A stretch of DNA of 64,000 nt from Halorussus pelagicus. Lineage in GTDB: Archaea; Halobacteriota; Halobacteria; Halobacteriales; Haladaptataceae. The stretch is from the NCBI RefSeq assembly GCF_004087835.1, contig NZ_CP035119.1:620001-684000 (forward strand). Reading direction: 5' to 3'. Both the position numbers and the translations under genes were made by a program. Numbering within the stretch: the stretch's first letter is position 1; the number at the start of each line of letters is the position of its first letter. Shown here in pieces: positions 25,776-34,885 of this stretch. Below the pieces are notes generated by a model. The model was not told the origin of the DNA, searched no databases, and saw only the letters and a program-made list of their open reading frames with translations.

Positions 25776-26453
25776 TTAGTAGATAAGCTCGTCGTCGTTC
25801 TCGACCATGTAGAGGGTGCGGGCCGCGATGTTGACCGCGTGGTCGCCGATTCGTTCGAGGTCCCGAACCGTCAGCAAGAGTCGGGACACGTCCTCTAAGA
25901 GCTGTTCGATTTCTTCCTCGGTGTTGTTCTCCAGTTCGGTCTCGATGAGGTCTCGGACGACGAGTTCGCTGGCGCGCTCGCATCGCGTGTCGAGTTCGTC
26001 GTCGCGGTCGGCGATGCTGTAACAACCGTCGGCGTCCTCGTCGTCGTAGGCGACCATCGCGTCCTCTATCATATCGAGGGTGAGCGTGCCGAGTTCCTGA
26101 ATATCGACCTCGGGGAACACGTCGTGGTTGGCGTCGAGGGTGTACTCTCCGAGGTTGGTGGCGAGGTCGCCGATGCGTTCGAGGTCGGTGATAATTTTGA
26201 ACGACGCCGCGACGAACCGAAGGTCGCCAGCGACCGGCTGTTGGAGCGCGAGCAGGTCGATGCACTCCTGTTCGAGGTCGAGATACAGTTGGTTGACCTC
26301 CTCGTCGCCGTCGATGACCTCCCACGCGAGGTCGCTGTCTTTCTGTTCGAGCGCGTCCAGACCCATCCGGAGCCGCTCCATCACGACCTCGCTCATGTAG
26401 AGGACGTTCTCTCGGAGGTCGATAAGCTTCTGCTGATAGTCCTCTCGGGGCAT
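25776..26453 (-). CDS. phoU: PhoU, phosphate transport regulator
   Basis: This 225-residue protein has two PhoU repeats, each with the conserved D-L-E-R-I-G-D core (ITDLERIGDLATNLGE and VRDLERIGDHAVNIAA). PhoU dampens phosphate uptake and signalling by contacting the Pst transporter. It follows pstB, separated by a 379-base spacer that holds the element of copy C; a TATA-like AAAGGTACAA before the start suggests its own promoter. A second PhoU-type protein is encoded at the other end of the locus. Confidence 0.95.
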   Translation of the reverse strand: MPREDYQQKLIDLRENVLYMSEVVMERLRMGLDALEQKDSDLAWEVIDGDEEVNQLYLDLEQECIDLLALQQPVAGDLRFVAASFKIITDLERIGDLATNLGEYTLDANHDVFPEVDIQELGTLTLDMIEDAMVAYDDEDADGCYSIADRDDELDTRCERASELVVRDLIETELENNTEEEIEQLLEDVSRLLLTVRDLERIGDHAVNIAARTLYMVENDDELIY

Positions 26454-26610
26454 AGTTACGAATGCGCGTGTCCCCGTGTTGTACCTTTCGCCCGCGATAA
26501 CTCACTGCTCGCTGGCGTTACTCTATGGATACGTTTCGCGGCTTGACGGTTATGAGTCCGTGCCTAGCAACCAACTTCGAAATCCGCGAATATCGGCTTT
26601 CCACCGTCAC

Positions 26611-26832
26611 ACACCGAAATCCCCCGCGAACGAACGACCGAAGGGAGTGAGCGAGCGGACCAAGCGACGACCAAAGTGAGCGCCGGAAGAGCGAAGCTCT
26701 TCCGAGCAGTCGCGCCGAAGGCGCGACAATGAAGCGAACGGCGGGAGGAGCGCCGTGTTTTTGGTCGAGCTTTTGCAAGGGAGAAAATTCGCCGTCGGCG
26801 AATTTTCGACCGCTGGAAAAGGTCGTAGCGTT
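26611..26832 (-). repeat. Post-stop structured element, copy C (after pstB)
   Basis: Read on the minus strand, it begins after the pstB stop: TTTTCC, hairpin 1 GAAAATTCGCC, loop GAC, GGCGAATTTTC (26783-26807), the conserved TCCCTTGCAAAAGCTCGACC and AAAAACACGGCG blocks, a hairpin GTCGCGCC/GGCGCGAC (26709-26727), another CGGAAGAGC/GCTCTTCCG (26684-26704) and the end block GGTCCGCTCGCTCACTCCCT. It closely matches copy A at both ends and copy B in its middle. The rest of the spacer up to 26453 contains the likely phoU promoter. Confidence 0.75.
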
Positions 26833-27750
26833 TTATCCGAACTTCCCAGTGATGTAGTCTTCGACGCGCTGACTGTTGGGATTCTCGAAGATTTGGTCGG
26901 TCTCGCCGTATTCAACCAACTCGCCGCCGGTCAGGAACACCGCGGTCTGGTCGGAGATGCGAGCGGCCTGTTGCATGTTGTGGGTGACGACGACGACGGT
27001 GTAGTCCTCGGAGAGTTCTTCGATGAGGTCTTCGATTTTGGCGGTGGCGATGGGGTCGAGCGCGGAGGCCGGTTCGTCCATCAGAATGACTTCAGGGTCA
27101 ACCGCGAGACACCGACCGATGCAGAGGCGCTGTTGCTGGCCTCCCGACAGCCCGAGCGCGTTGTCGTCCAGTCGGTCGCTCACTTCCTCCCAGAGCGCGG
27201 CCTGTCTGAGCGACCGTTCCACGAGTTCGTCCTCCTTCTCGTCGTTAGCGCGGCCGAGCAGTTTGTCGAGCAGGCCGTCGTTGATTTCGCCGTGCTTGCG
27301 CGGACCGTAGGCGATGTTGTCCCGAATCGACTTCGGGAACGGGTTCGGTGCCTGAAACACCATGCCGACACGCTTGCGTAACTCCACGAGGTTCACGCCG
27401 TCCTGATAGATTTCGCTGTCGTCTATCTCGACCGACCCCTCGACGCGCGCGGCGTTGATGCGGTCGTTCATCCGGTTGAGACACCGGAGGAACGTCGATT
27501 TCCCACAGCCCGAGGGTCCGATAAGTGCGGTGACGCTGTTCTCGGGCACGTCCATCGACACCGACTGGATGGCGTGGTCGTCGCCGTAGTACACGTCCAA
27601 GTCCTCGACCGAAATCTTGGGCGCGCCCTCGAACTCGTAGTCGGTCCACTCGTCTTTGAGTTGCTCTTGGCTCTCGGCGCTGACGGTGGTGGACTGGCTC
27701 GGTTCCTGTTCGCTGGCTTGCTCGCTCTGTTGGAATTCTGCGTTGCTCAT
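26833..27750 (-). CDS. pstB: Phosphate ABC transporter ATPase
   Basis: The product is a 305-residue ATPase that drives high-affinity phosphate import. The first ~50 residues are an acidic Ser/Gln/Glu-rich extension. Walker A is GPSGCGKST, the signature [11 protein letters not shown], Walker [14 protein letters not shown] and the H-loop VTHNM. The [12 protein letters not shown]-loop is typical of PstB. The ATG overlaps the pstA stop by four bases. It is the last gene of the pstSCAB unit and is followed by structured element C. Confidence 0.97.
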   Translation of the reverse strand: MSNAEFQQSEQASEQEPSQSTTVSAESQEQLKDEWTDYEFEGAPKISVEDLDVYYGDDHAIQSVSMDVPENSVTALIGPSGCGKSTFLRCLNRMNDRINAARVEGSVEIDDSEIYQDGVNLVELRKRVGMVFQAPNPFPKSIRDNIAYGPRKHGEINDGLLDKLLGRANDEKEDELVERSLRQAALWEEVSDRLDDNALGLSGGQQQRLCIGRCLAVDPEVILMDEPASALDPIATAKIEDLIEELSEDYTVVVVTHNMQQAARISDQTAVFLTGGELVEYGETDQIFENPNSQRVEDYITGKFG

Positions 27751-29372
27751 TGTTCGAGTTTCCTCCGGAAGTAGATTCGAGAGGCGATACCGACGGCGTA
27801 GAACGACAGCACCACGACGAGCAACACCAGCGCGGTGGCCCAGCCGAACGCCGGGTCGTCGCTGATGACGCCCGCCGTGATGGTCGCGTAGAGTTTGTAG
27901 GGCAGTGCGCTGATGCTGTCCAGCAGAACCGGGTTCGCCACGAACGGCGGACTGGACGTGAACTGGAAGCCCGAGAGAAGCGCGGGCGCGGACGTGGCCT
28001 GCGGGTTGCCGGTCGCCACCAGCAGGATGGGTGCGGTCTCGCCCGCGATGCGGCCGACGCCCAAGATGACGCCGGTGATGACGCCGGGCATCGCGGCCGG
28101 AAGGACCACGCTCTTGATAGTCTCCCACTGGCTGACGCCGAGTGCGGCGCTGGCGTCGCGGTACTCGTCGGGCACCGTCTGGATGGCCTCCCTGCTGGTG
28201 ATGAGAACCAGCGGCAGGAGCATAAAGCCGAGCACCAGTTGCCCAGACATGAGCGACGTGCTGTTGCCGAGTCGCGGCACGAGGAATGCGTAGCCGAACA
28301 GGCCATAGACGATGCTCGGCGTACTCCACAGGCCGTTCGTGGCGATTTCGACCGCGCGGGTGAATCCGCCCTGTTCGGCGTACTCGGTAAGGAACACCGC
28401 CGCGCCGACGCCGAGGGGCACCGCGAACAGCACCGCGCCGACGACCAGCCAGACCGTGCCGACGATGGAGGGCATCACGCCGTTCATCACGTCCCCGGAC
28501 AGCGAGTAGCCGTTCATCGTGAACGGCCAGTGGAACCAGACGCCGGGAATCTCGAAGACGACGTACTGGTCGAGTCCGGGCATGTGGAACCAGAACGCGG
28601 GTTCGCTGAACAGGCCGAGTTTGATGCCCTCGACCATCCGGGACCAGCCCTTCTGCACGATGAAGAGCACGAGCAGGAGGAGGACCCCGAGCATGCCGAA
28701 GGCGTTCAGGCCGACGAGCAGATAGGCCCCCGCCTGTCGCCCCTGCGTTCCAAAGCCCTCGTGGGATTTCGCGGCCGCCCACGCGCAGACGAGTCCCGCG
28801 AAGATGGTCAGCGCCGGGACGACGACCGGGCCGGTGAACGTCGCCGAGAAGCCTTGGGGTTCCCACTCCCACGCGACGGTGAGAACGTCGAGCAGGAACA
28901 GCGCGCCGACGAGAATCGACAGCGCGCCCGCAGGGAGCGTCGAACCGATGTCCTCGCGGGGCAGGACCGCCACTGCGACGACGCCCGCGCCGACGAGGAG
29001 CGCGACCGGCAGCCAGAGGGCAACGCTACTCAGACCGAGCGTCTGGGAGGCGACCAGCGCGCCCGTGACGACGCCGATGAGACCGAACAGACCGCCCGTG
29101 AGCAGTCCGGCGCTCCGGTCAGGGGTCGCGTCCACGAGGTCGGCGCGCGAGGCGACACCGAGCGCGACGACGGCGACGCCCGTGACGAGGAGGCTGGCAC
29201 CGTAGAGGTCGAACAGGCTCACGCCGAAGAAGGTGCTCTCGACCTCGGTCCACTGGAAGATGGCCGCGAGACCCATGATGACCGAGAAGACGTTCAGACC
29301 GACGACTCCCGCGGCGACTCGCTCGGCCAGCGACGACTCGTCGGCGACCAGATTGTTCGATTCGTAGCTCAT
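27747..29372 (-). CDS. pstA: Phosphate ABC transporter permease PstA
   Basis: The 541-residue protein is much longer than bacterial PstA (about 300). The C-terminal ~270 residues hold the binding-protein-dependent permease domain, including the coupling loop [20 protein letters not shown] and [15 protein letters not shown]. The N-terminal half has about six additional hydrophobic helices and a soluble segment ([20 protein letters not shown]), as in other haloarchaeal PstA. It overlaps pstC upstream and pstB downstream by four bases each. Confidence 0.95.
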   Translation of the reverse strand: MSYESNNLVADESSLAERVAAGVVGLNVFSVIMGLAAIFQWTEVESTFFGVSLFDLYGASLLVTGVAVVALGVASRADLVDATPDRSAGLLTGGLFGLIGVVTGALVASQTLGLSSVALWLPVALLVGAGVVAVAVLPREDIGSTLPAGALSILVGALFLLDVLTVAWEWEPQGFSATFTGPVVVPALTIFAGLVCAWAAAKSHEGFGTQGRQAGAYLLVGLNAFGMLGVLLLLVLFIVQKGWSRMVEGIKLGLFSEPAFWFHMPGLDQYVVFEIPGVWFHWPFTMNGYSLSGDVMNGVMPSIVGTVWLVVGAVLFAVPLGVGAAVFLTEYAEQGGFTRAVEIATNGLWSTPSIVYGLFGYAFLVPRLGNSTSLMSGQLVLGFMLLPLVLITSREAIQTVPDEYRDASAALGVSQWETIKSVVLPAAMPGVITGVILGVGRIAGETAPILLVATGNPQATSAPALLSGFQFTSSPPFVANPVLLDSISALPYKLYATITAGVISDDPAFGWATALVLLVVVLSFYAVGIASRIYFRRKLEQ

Positions 29373-30442
29373 TGGTTCCCACCCAGTTTGCGCTCCATGT
29401 GTGCTTCGACCAGTTGCGAGGCGATGCTAAGTCCGAGGACGGTCACGAACAGCACGACCCCGGCCGCGAACAGCGCCGACATCTGCTCGCCCGAGGCGAT
29501 GCCGTACTGGCCCGCGATGACGCTCGTCAGGGTCTCAGTTCCCTTGAACACGTCGTAGAGGGGGTCGGGAAGGACCTGCTGGTGGGGCAACATCACGGTG
29601 ACGGCCATGGTCTCGCCGACCGCTCGGCCGACGCCGAGCAGGACCGCCGCCGAGACCCCCGAGAACGACGCGGGGATGGTGACGCTCTTGATGGTCTGCC
29701 AGTCGGTCGCACCGAGCGCGAGCGACCCGCTTTTCATCGACTCGGGCACGCTCCCGATGGCGTCCTCGGCGATGGAGACGACGGTCGGGAGCGCCATCAG
29801 GCCGATGACGAGTCCGGCCGCGAACAGGCTCCCGAAGTTGGCGAGCTGAAACTCGTCCATCATGTACGTGTTGATGATGACGTAGCCGATGAACCCGTAG
29901 ACGATGGAGGGGACGCCAGCCAGAATCTCGATGCCGGGCTTGATGACTTCGCGTGCCCACCCCGGCGCGATTTCGCTGATGAACAGCGCCCCGGCGACGC
30001 CGAGGGGCGCGGCGATGGCCATCGCCAGCAGGGTCGTGACGAGCGTCCCCCACATCATTGGGACCAGCGAGTAGATGCCCTCGCTGGTGGACCAGAGCGG
30101 TTCGCTCGTCCGGAAGATGATGTCGAGTCCCATCGCCTGAAACACCGGGAGCGACCGGAGCATCAGGTAAATAGTGATGAGACCGAGGATGACGATGGTC
30201 GAGGCCGTCATCAGGAACATCAGGAGTTTCGCGGTGTTTGCCTGATAGGCTTTCCACCCGTAGATGACGATGCCGAAGAACGCGAACAGCGGAAACACCG
30301 TGTAGGCGGGCGCGACGAGGAACGCCAACAGCGTGCCCAGCACCGACGCGATTGCGACGCCGTCAACGAACTGCTCCCCGCGGTCCATCTCCCCGACTGT
30401 CGTGCGGACTGACCGAACGCGCGTGGCGACGCTTCCGATCAT
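29369..30442 (-). CDS. pstC: Phosphate ABC transporter permease PstC
   Basis: A 357-residue permease, the partner of PstA. The conserved permease loop is EDAIGSVPESMKSGSLALGA followed by TDWQTIKSVTIPASFSGV, and GVPSIVYGFIGYVIINTYM precedes it. About eight hydrophobic helices are seen. It overlaps pstS and pstA by four bases at each end, indicating a tightly coupled operon. Confidence 0.96.
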   Translation of the reverse strand: MIGSVATRVRSVRTTVGEMDRGEQFVDGVAIASVLGTLLAFLVAPAYTVFPLFAFFGIVIYGWKAYQANTAKLLMFLMTASTIVILGLITIYLMLRSLPVFQAMGLDIIFRTSEPLWSTSEGIYSLVPMMWGTLVTTLLAMAIAAPLGVAGALFISEIAPGWAREVIKPGIEILAGVPSIVYGFIGYVIINTYMMDEFQLANFGSLFAAGLVIGLMALPTVVSIAEDAIGSVPESMKSGSLALGATDWQTIKSVTIPASFSGVSAAVLLGVGRAVGETMAVTVMLPHQQVLPDPLYDVFKGTETLTSVIAGQYGIASGEQMSALFAAGVVLFVTVLGLSIASQLVEAHMERKLGGNQ

Positions 30443-31530
30443 TTCGCGTCCGAGAGCGTTTCGATCTGGTTCTCGCGCCGTTCTTGGGTCAACATCGCGT
30501 AGCCCGACGGTTCGACGAAGCGCTCCTGTCCGAACTCGCTGATTATCATCCGGAGGTAGGCGGCCTCCTTCTGTGAGGTTCCGTCGTAGGTGTAACAGTG
30601 GAGGTCACGCGAGAGGGGGTAGTCCTCGTCCGCGAGGTTTTTGCCGGGTTCGTACACCGTGCCGTCGAACTCCAGCGCGATGGAGGCGACTTCGTCGGTG
30701 ACGAACGCCAGCGCCATGTACGCGATGGCGTTGTTCGACCGGGAGACGATGGTCTTGACCTGCTGGTTCTGACCCTTGCGCACGTCCACGCCACCCATCT
30801 CCGCGTCGGGACCGCCGAGCATGTTCACTCGGAACGCAGTGTCGGTCCCCGACCCTTCCGCACGCCCGACGGCCTGAATCTCCTTGTCCTCGCCCTCGTA
30901 GGAGGGAATCTCCGACCAGTTGGTAATCTCCCCGGTGTAGATGTCCCGGACCTGCTCGGCGGTCAACTGTTCGACGCCCGCCTCGGCGACCTCCTTGCTG
31001 AGGACGATTGGCTGGGCGTCCACGCCGACGACGTGGTTGACGTACTTCTCTCGCTCCTCCTCGCTCAGGTCCGGGAGTTCGGCATCGACGGACGCGCTTG
31101 CGTTACCGAGATCCACGAGACCGTTCTTCAACTTCTCCAGTCCGGTCCCCGAGTGACTCAGTCCGACGTTGACCTTGAACGGCGGCGTGGAGCCGCTGGC
31201 TTCGAAGTCGTACAGACCGGCCCAGTAGGTCGCCAGTCGCTCGTCGGTGTCGATGCCGTAGTTGCTCGGTCCCCAGTATTCCTCGTCGTCGGCGGGTGGG
31301 TTGGAGTTCCACACCGACGCCGCCTTGCTCGTTATCGGGTATACAGTCGAGGAACCACCCGCCTTCAGTTGCTCCGAAGACGAGTCGTCCGACGCCTCGG
31401 ACCCGGTGGTCGTTCCCCCACGACTACCAGGCGGCGTCGAACTCGTACTGATACAGCCAGCTAGTCCAGCGATGGCAGTTCCCCCTCCAAGCAGAACAGT
31501 TCGACGGTCCACAGAGGGTCTTTCCCGCAT
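30439..31530 (-). CDS. pstS: Phosphate-binding lipoprotein PstS
   Basis: A 363-residue binding protein. From the ATG at 31530 it has a Tat signal and lipobox (DRRTVLLGGGTAIAGLAGC), so it is a lipid-anchored surface receptor. Phosphate-binding segments are AGGSSTVYPITS near the start of the mature domain and AVGRAEGSGTDTAFRV in the middle. A TATA-like TATTTACT (31554-31561, minus strand) would start transcription at or next to the ATG. The start at 31554 is less likely because it would lie within that element. First gene of pstSCAB. Confidence 0.95.
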   Translation of the reverse strand: MRERPSVDRRTVLLGGGTAIAGLAGCISTSSTPPGSRGGTTTGSEASDDSSSEQLKAGGSSTVYPITSKAASVWNSNPPADDEEYWGPSNYGIDTDERLATYWAGLYDFEASGSTPPFKVNVGLSHSGTGLEKLKNGLVDLGNASASVDAELPDLSEEEREKYVNHVVGVDAQPIVLSKEVAEAGVEQLTAEQVRDIYTGEITNWSEIPSYEGEDKEIQAVGRAEGSGTDTAFRVNMLGGPDAEMGGVDVRKGQNQQVKTIVSRSNNAIAYMALAFVTDEVASIALEFDGTVYEPGKNLADEDYPLSRDLHCYTYDGTSQKEAAYLRMIISEFGQERFVEPSGYAMLTQERRENQIETLSDAK

Positions 31531-31801
31531 TGGAAAATAGTTGCCTGAGACCAAGTAAATACCCTACTATTATATCTATATATACATACGTACCCATTCA
31601 TACCCAGATATTCTTGTATATCGGCCCCATCGAGAGAACTGAGACTACGGCCTCCAAATGGTGATAGATGGCCTATATCCTCGGAACTGGAATGTGGATT
31701 CGATACCGAGGTTTCACGAATCGCCGCGACGACTCACCGAGAGAATGTTATCGTATATAGATTTGAATAGATTTATTGTGTGGCGCATCTCGGGTCGTGA
31801 C
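31531..31801. promoter_or_regulatory. Divergent pst/AbrB-PhoU promoter region
   Basis: This AT-rich spacer serves two genes. On the minus strand TATTTACT is placed for a leaderless pstS mRNA. Upstream of it are a TATATCTATATATACATA run (31572-31589) and a direct repeat TACCCA at 31591 and 31601. On the plus strand TTTATTGT near 31772-31779 sits about 28 bases before 31802, and it is preceded by the direct repeat ATAGATTT at 31757 and 31767. Both repeats have a spacing of exactly ten bases, one helical turn. They are candidate regulator sites. Confidence 0.55.
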
Positions 31802-32803
31802 ATGGAGACGCGGAAAGTTCAGGTCACTGGCGGATCCACGTTCACCGTCTCGATTCCGAAGGGATGGGCGACCGAAAACGGCATCGAGGCAGGCGACCGC
31901 GTCGAGTTCCACCCCGAGGGCGATTCGCTGTTGCTCTCGCCTCGGACGGCAGACGATACGGTCGAGGGCACCGTCGATATCGCCGATCTCGAAGGTGCCG
32001 AACTCATGCGGACGGTGTTTACCCTCTACGTCAGCGGGTTCGACATCATCAACCTCGAAGCGACCCGCGTGACGCCCGACCAGCGCCGGACGGTCCGGGA
32101 CGCCACGCAGGGTCTCGTCGGACTGGAAGTCATCGAGGAGACCGGCGACCGAGTGGTCTTGCAGGACCTACTCGACTCCTCGGAGTTGTCGATTCACAAC
32201 GCCATCACGCGCATGCGCCTCGTCTCGATAACCATGCTTCAGGACGCGGTGACCGCGCTGATCGAGAACGACGACGATCTGGCCACCGACGTTATCGAAC
32301 GCGACGACGACGTGGACCGGCTCTGGTTCATGATTTCGCGGGTGTTCCGGTCGGCGCTTCGCAACCCGAGTACCGCCGCCGACATCGGTCTCCCGCGCGA
32401 GACGTGTTTCGACTACCACTCCAGCGCCCGCCAACTGGAGCGAGTCGCCGACCACGCCGCCAAAATCGGCCAGCACGCGCTGAAACTCGGGGAGGTTCCC
32501 GACGAAGTCGCCGACGCCCTCGAAGACCTCCACGCCGAGTCGGCCGACATCGTGGAGATGGCGATGGACGCGCTCCTCGAAGAGGAGGGCACGGAGGCGA
32601 CCCGACTCGGAAACGACGCCCGCGAACACGTCCGCGAAATCGACGAACACACCCGAGCGGTTGACGACCTCATCCGCGGGATGGACGCCGAGCGCGCCCA
32701 GCAACTCAGCCTCGTCGTGGACTCGCTGTCCCGGAGCGCCGACTACGGCGGCAACATCGCCGAGACCGCCCTCCAGAAGGCCGCGCCGCGGCCCGAGAAC
32801 TGA
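31802..32803 (+). CDS. AbrB-PhoU fusion, phosphate regulator
   Basis: The 333-residue protein begins ETRKVQVTGGSTFTVSIPKG, an AbrB/SpoVT-type swapped-hairpin DNA-binding domain (about residues 1-50), followed by two helical PhoU-like repeats. The second is well seen as SARQLERVADHAAKIGQHAL. Divergent transcription from pstS and the DNA-binding domain suggest it controls the pst promoter. The ATG at 31802 is chosen because the AbrB domain starts there and a TATA element lies about 28 bases upstream, implying a leaderless transcript. Confidence 0.92.
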   Translation: METRKVQVTGGSTFTVSIPKGWATENGIEAGDRVEFHPEGDSLLLSPRTADDTVEGTVDIADLEGAELMRTVFTLYVSGFDIINLEATRVTPDQRRTVRDATQGLVGLEVIEETGDRVVLQDLLDSSELSIHNAITRMRLVSITMLQDAVTALIENDDDLATDVIERDDDVDRLWFMISRVFRSALRNPSTAADIGLPRETCFDYHSSARQLERVADHAAKIGQHALKLGEVPDEVADALEDLHAESADIVEMAMDALLEEEGTEATRLGNDAREHVREIDEHTRAVDDLIRGMDAERAQQLSLVVDSLSRSADYGGNIAETALQKAAPRPEN

Positions 32804-32816
32804 GTTCGCCCGAAGT

Positions 32817-32978
32817 CTACTCTGGCGTCGATTCGGTCTCCTCGGAGTCGAACAGCCAGTACACTGCCAGACCTAGCACCGCTTCCAGCGGGCCGACGAA
32901 GACGCTCCCGCCCAGAAACAGCAGGTACACCACCATTCGCAAATGATCGGCCGCCTCAGAGCTATCGTCGTCGTCCAT
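32817..32978 (-). CDS. Small membrane protein, 53 residues
   Basis: This short gene encodes an acidic N-terminus (MDDDDSSEAADHLR), two hydrophobic segments (MVVYLLFLGGSVFVG and LEAVLGLAVYWLF) and an acidic tail (DSEETESTPE). The layout and composition are convincingly haloarchaeal. It lies convergently with the AbrB-PhoU gene, 13 bases away. Function unknown. Confidence 0.7.
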   Translation of the reverse strand: MDDDDSSEAADHLRMVVYLLFLGGSVFVGPLEAVLGLAVYWLFDSEETESTPE

Positions 32979-33085
32979 CGTTGTGACGAACTATCAGGTG
33001 GCGATTATTTAGCGCTTCGGCACAATCGACCCGCCGACGTGTCACCGATTCTCGCCGCGACGGTCCGAAAACGAGAGGGTCGTCT

Positions 33086-34228
33086 CTACAACTCACCGAG
33101 CTTTCGGAGGAGTTGGCCCTCGTACTCGCGGTCGCTCTCGACGCCCTTCATTTCGAGGACGTTGCGCTCTAGCTTGTCACGAGCGACGTTGAACGACTGT
33201 TCTGCACCGTAGCCTTCGCCCGACCCGGCGACCTGCCCGCGGTTGGTTCGGAGTCGAATCTTACACTGGATGAGCGGCGTGCCCCGAAGCTTTTCCTTGT
33301 GTTCGTGGAATCGAACGTGGGCGTGGCGGACCTGCATCTTCTGGTACTTGTCCGAAATCTCCGCGATGGACGAGCGGATCGACTCCCGCGAGAGCGTGTC
33401 GAGCAGATTGACGTTGGTGATCTGCACGTCCAGCACGTCCTCCTCGGTGTACGAGAGCGCGCGGAGCACGTCGGTCTTGGTGACGACGCCGCCGACCACT
33501 CGGTCGTCGTCCTCGGGGGTGACGACGAGTCCCGAGTAGTCGTGGTCGAACATGCGCTCGACGGCGTCGCGGACGCTCTCGTCCAGCGTGGTCGTGGCGG
33601 CCGGACTCGACATCACGTCGTACACCGGGAGGTCCAGCAGTCGGTCGCCCTCGCCCGAGCGGTCGCCGACCGTCGTCTTCTCGACGTTCCGGGTCGCAAA
33701 GTTCACCACGTCGTGGGTCGTGACGACGCCCGAGAGGTGTCCGTCGTCGTCCACGACGGGGAGACGGGAGACGCCGTGTTCGCGCAGGCGGTTGATGGCC
33801 TGCCCGAGCGTGTCGCCCTCCGCGATGGAGACGACGTTCTCGGTGTAAATCTGCTCGACCGTCAACGTGTCGAGGTTCTCCAGCACCGCTTCGAGGATGA
33901 GGTCCTGCGTGACGACACCCCAGAGGTTGCCCGACTCGAAGACGGGCGCGACCTTGGTCCCGCCCTCGACCAAGTCGCGGGCCACGTCTCTGACGTTGTC
34001 GGTTCGCTTGACTCGCGGTGCGGACTTGGTGAGCGTATCGACTTTGGTGTGGTCCTCGATGTGGGAGCGAAGCAGTTGCTTCTGGGTGATGACGCCCTCG
34101 TACTTCCCTGCGCGGGTCACGATGATGCCTTTGGGGTTCTGCTCGTCGAAGATGGAACGGGCCTTTCCGACGTTCGATTCGGCGTCCAACTCGATGTATT
34201 CCGTCGTTGCGATATCAGCGATGTCCAT
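33086..34228 (-). CDS. Four-CBS protein with C-terminal ribosome-hibernation-like domain
   Basis: The product has 380 residues from the ATG at 34228. Four CBS motifs (two Bateman modules) fill about residues 1-280: for example NPKGIIVTRAGKYEGVITQK, NLWGVVTQDLILEAV, VSRLPVVDDDGHLSGVVTTH and YSGLVVTPEDDDRVVGGVVT. The last ~100 residues have an alpha-beta-beta-beta-alpha layout (SDKYQKMQVRHAHVRFHEHK; PLIQCKIRLRTNRGQ; GAEQSFNVARDKLERNVLEM) that resembles the HPF/RaiA fold. CBS modules bind adenine nucleotides, so energy-dependent ribosome or RNA binding is a fair inference. Confidence 0.82.
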   Translation of the reverse strand: MDIADIATTEYIELDAESNVGKARSIFDEQNPKGIIVTRAGKYEGVITQKQLLRSHIEDHTKVDTLTKSAPRVKRTDNVRDVARDLVEGGTKVAPVFESGNLWGVVTQDLILEAVLENLDTLTVEQIYTENVVSIAEGDTLGQAINRLREHGVSRLPVVDDDGHLSGVVTTHDVVNFATRNVEKTTVGDRSGEGDRLLDLPVYDVMSSPAATTTLDESVRDAVERMFDHDYSGLVVTPEDDDRVVGGVVTKTDVLRALSYTEEDVLDVQITNVNLLDTLSRESIRSSIAEISDKYQKMQVRHAHVRFHEHKEKLRGTPLIQCKIRLRTNRGQVAGSGEGYGAEQSFNVARDKLERNVLEMKGVESDREYEGQLLRKLGEL

Positions 34229-34394
34229 CGTCACTTGAACGTAGGCCACCAGTAATAATGAAACTTGGCCGAGTTACAGGAAATTGGGAACTTCTTCGGC
34301 TGCCCTTCGGGGGTAACGTATCAGGTTGCAGAGTAGTGCCTCGATTTCGTCGTCCGCCCGTAACGTTTTGCCGAGAGCGCCCGTATTGGGGAGA

Positions 34395-34700
34395 GTGATA
34401 CCCGACATCGGCGCGGTCTTCGGCGAGTACACGTATCTCGTGAGCGAGGCGGTCTTCGGAACCGTCGCGGTAGGACTCCTCTATCGGGCCGACGCGTTGG
34501 TTCAAGCCGCCCGCACTATCGCGGTGCTGTATCCAATCGCCTATTTGTGGGACTGGTACACGCTCCATATCGGCGTGTTTGCCATCCAACTTCGAACCGG
34601 CATCGACTTTCTCGGGATTCCAATCGAGGAACATCTCTTCATGGTGGTCGTTCCGGCGTTCGTCCTCGGGATACACGAGAGTCTACGCGACCGGAACTGA
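34395..34700 (+). CDS. Lycopene-cyclase-domain-like half protein
   Basis: A 101-residue membrane protein from the GTG at 34395. It has about three helices; the segment LYPIAYLWDWYTLHIGVFAI and the conserved GIPIEEHLFMVVVPAF match the repeated domain of CarR/CrtYcd-type lycopene cyclases, in which P-x-E-E is invariant. Complete cyclases contain two such units. This single unit may act as a homodimer or be a remnant. No carotenoid genes are next to it. The upstream ATG at 34326 would add a segment without coding character. Confidence 0.65.
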   Translation: MIPDIGAVFGEYTYLVSEAVFGTVAVGLLYRADALVQAARTIAVLYPIAYLWDWYTLHIGVFAIQLRTGIDFLGIPIEEHLFMVVVPAFVLGIHESLRDRN

Positions 34701-34885
34701 CCCGGAGCGTTCGACGCCGACCAAACGTGCCGTAAGCGGTGATTACCGCATGACTGCGTCGGGCTGAGATGATATCGCAACTATCCGTAAGCAACCATTG
34801 TCGGTAGGTAAATGGTGAATAACAAAGGCTAATCCCGGCGATGTGTTCTATCCATGCTGGGTTACGAGCAAGGGGTGGCATATTA

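Noticed and set aside
27750-29558. Long plus-strand frame (about 600 codons) opposite pstA/pstC
   Set aside because: Its composition (Arg/His/Asp/Glu mosaics) is what antisense reading of membrane-protein genes gives; pstA and pstC on the other strand are unmistakable.
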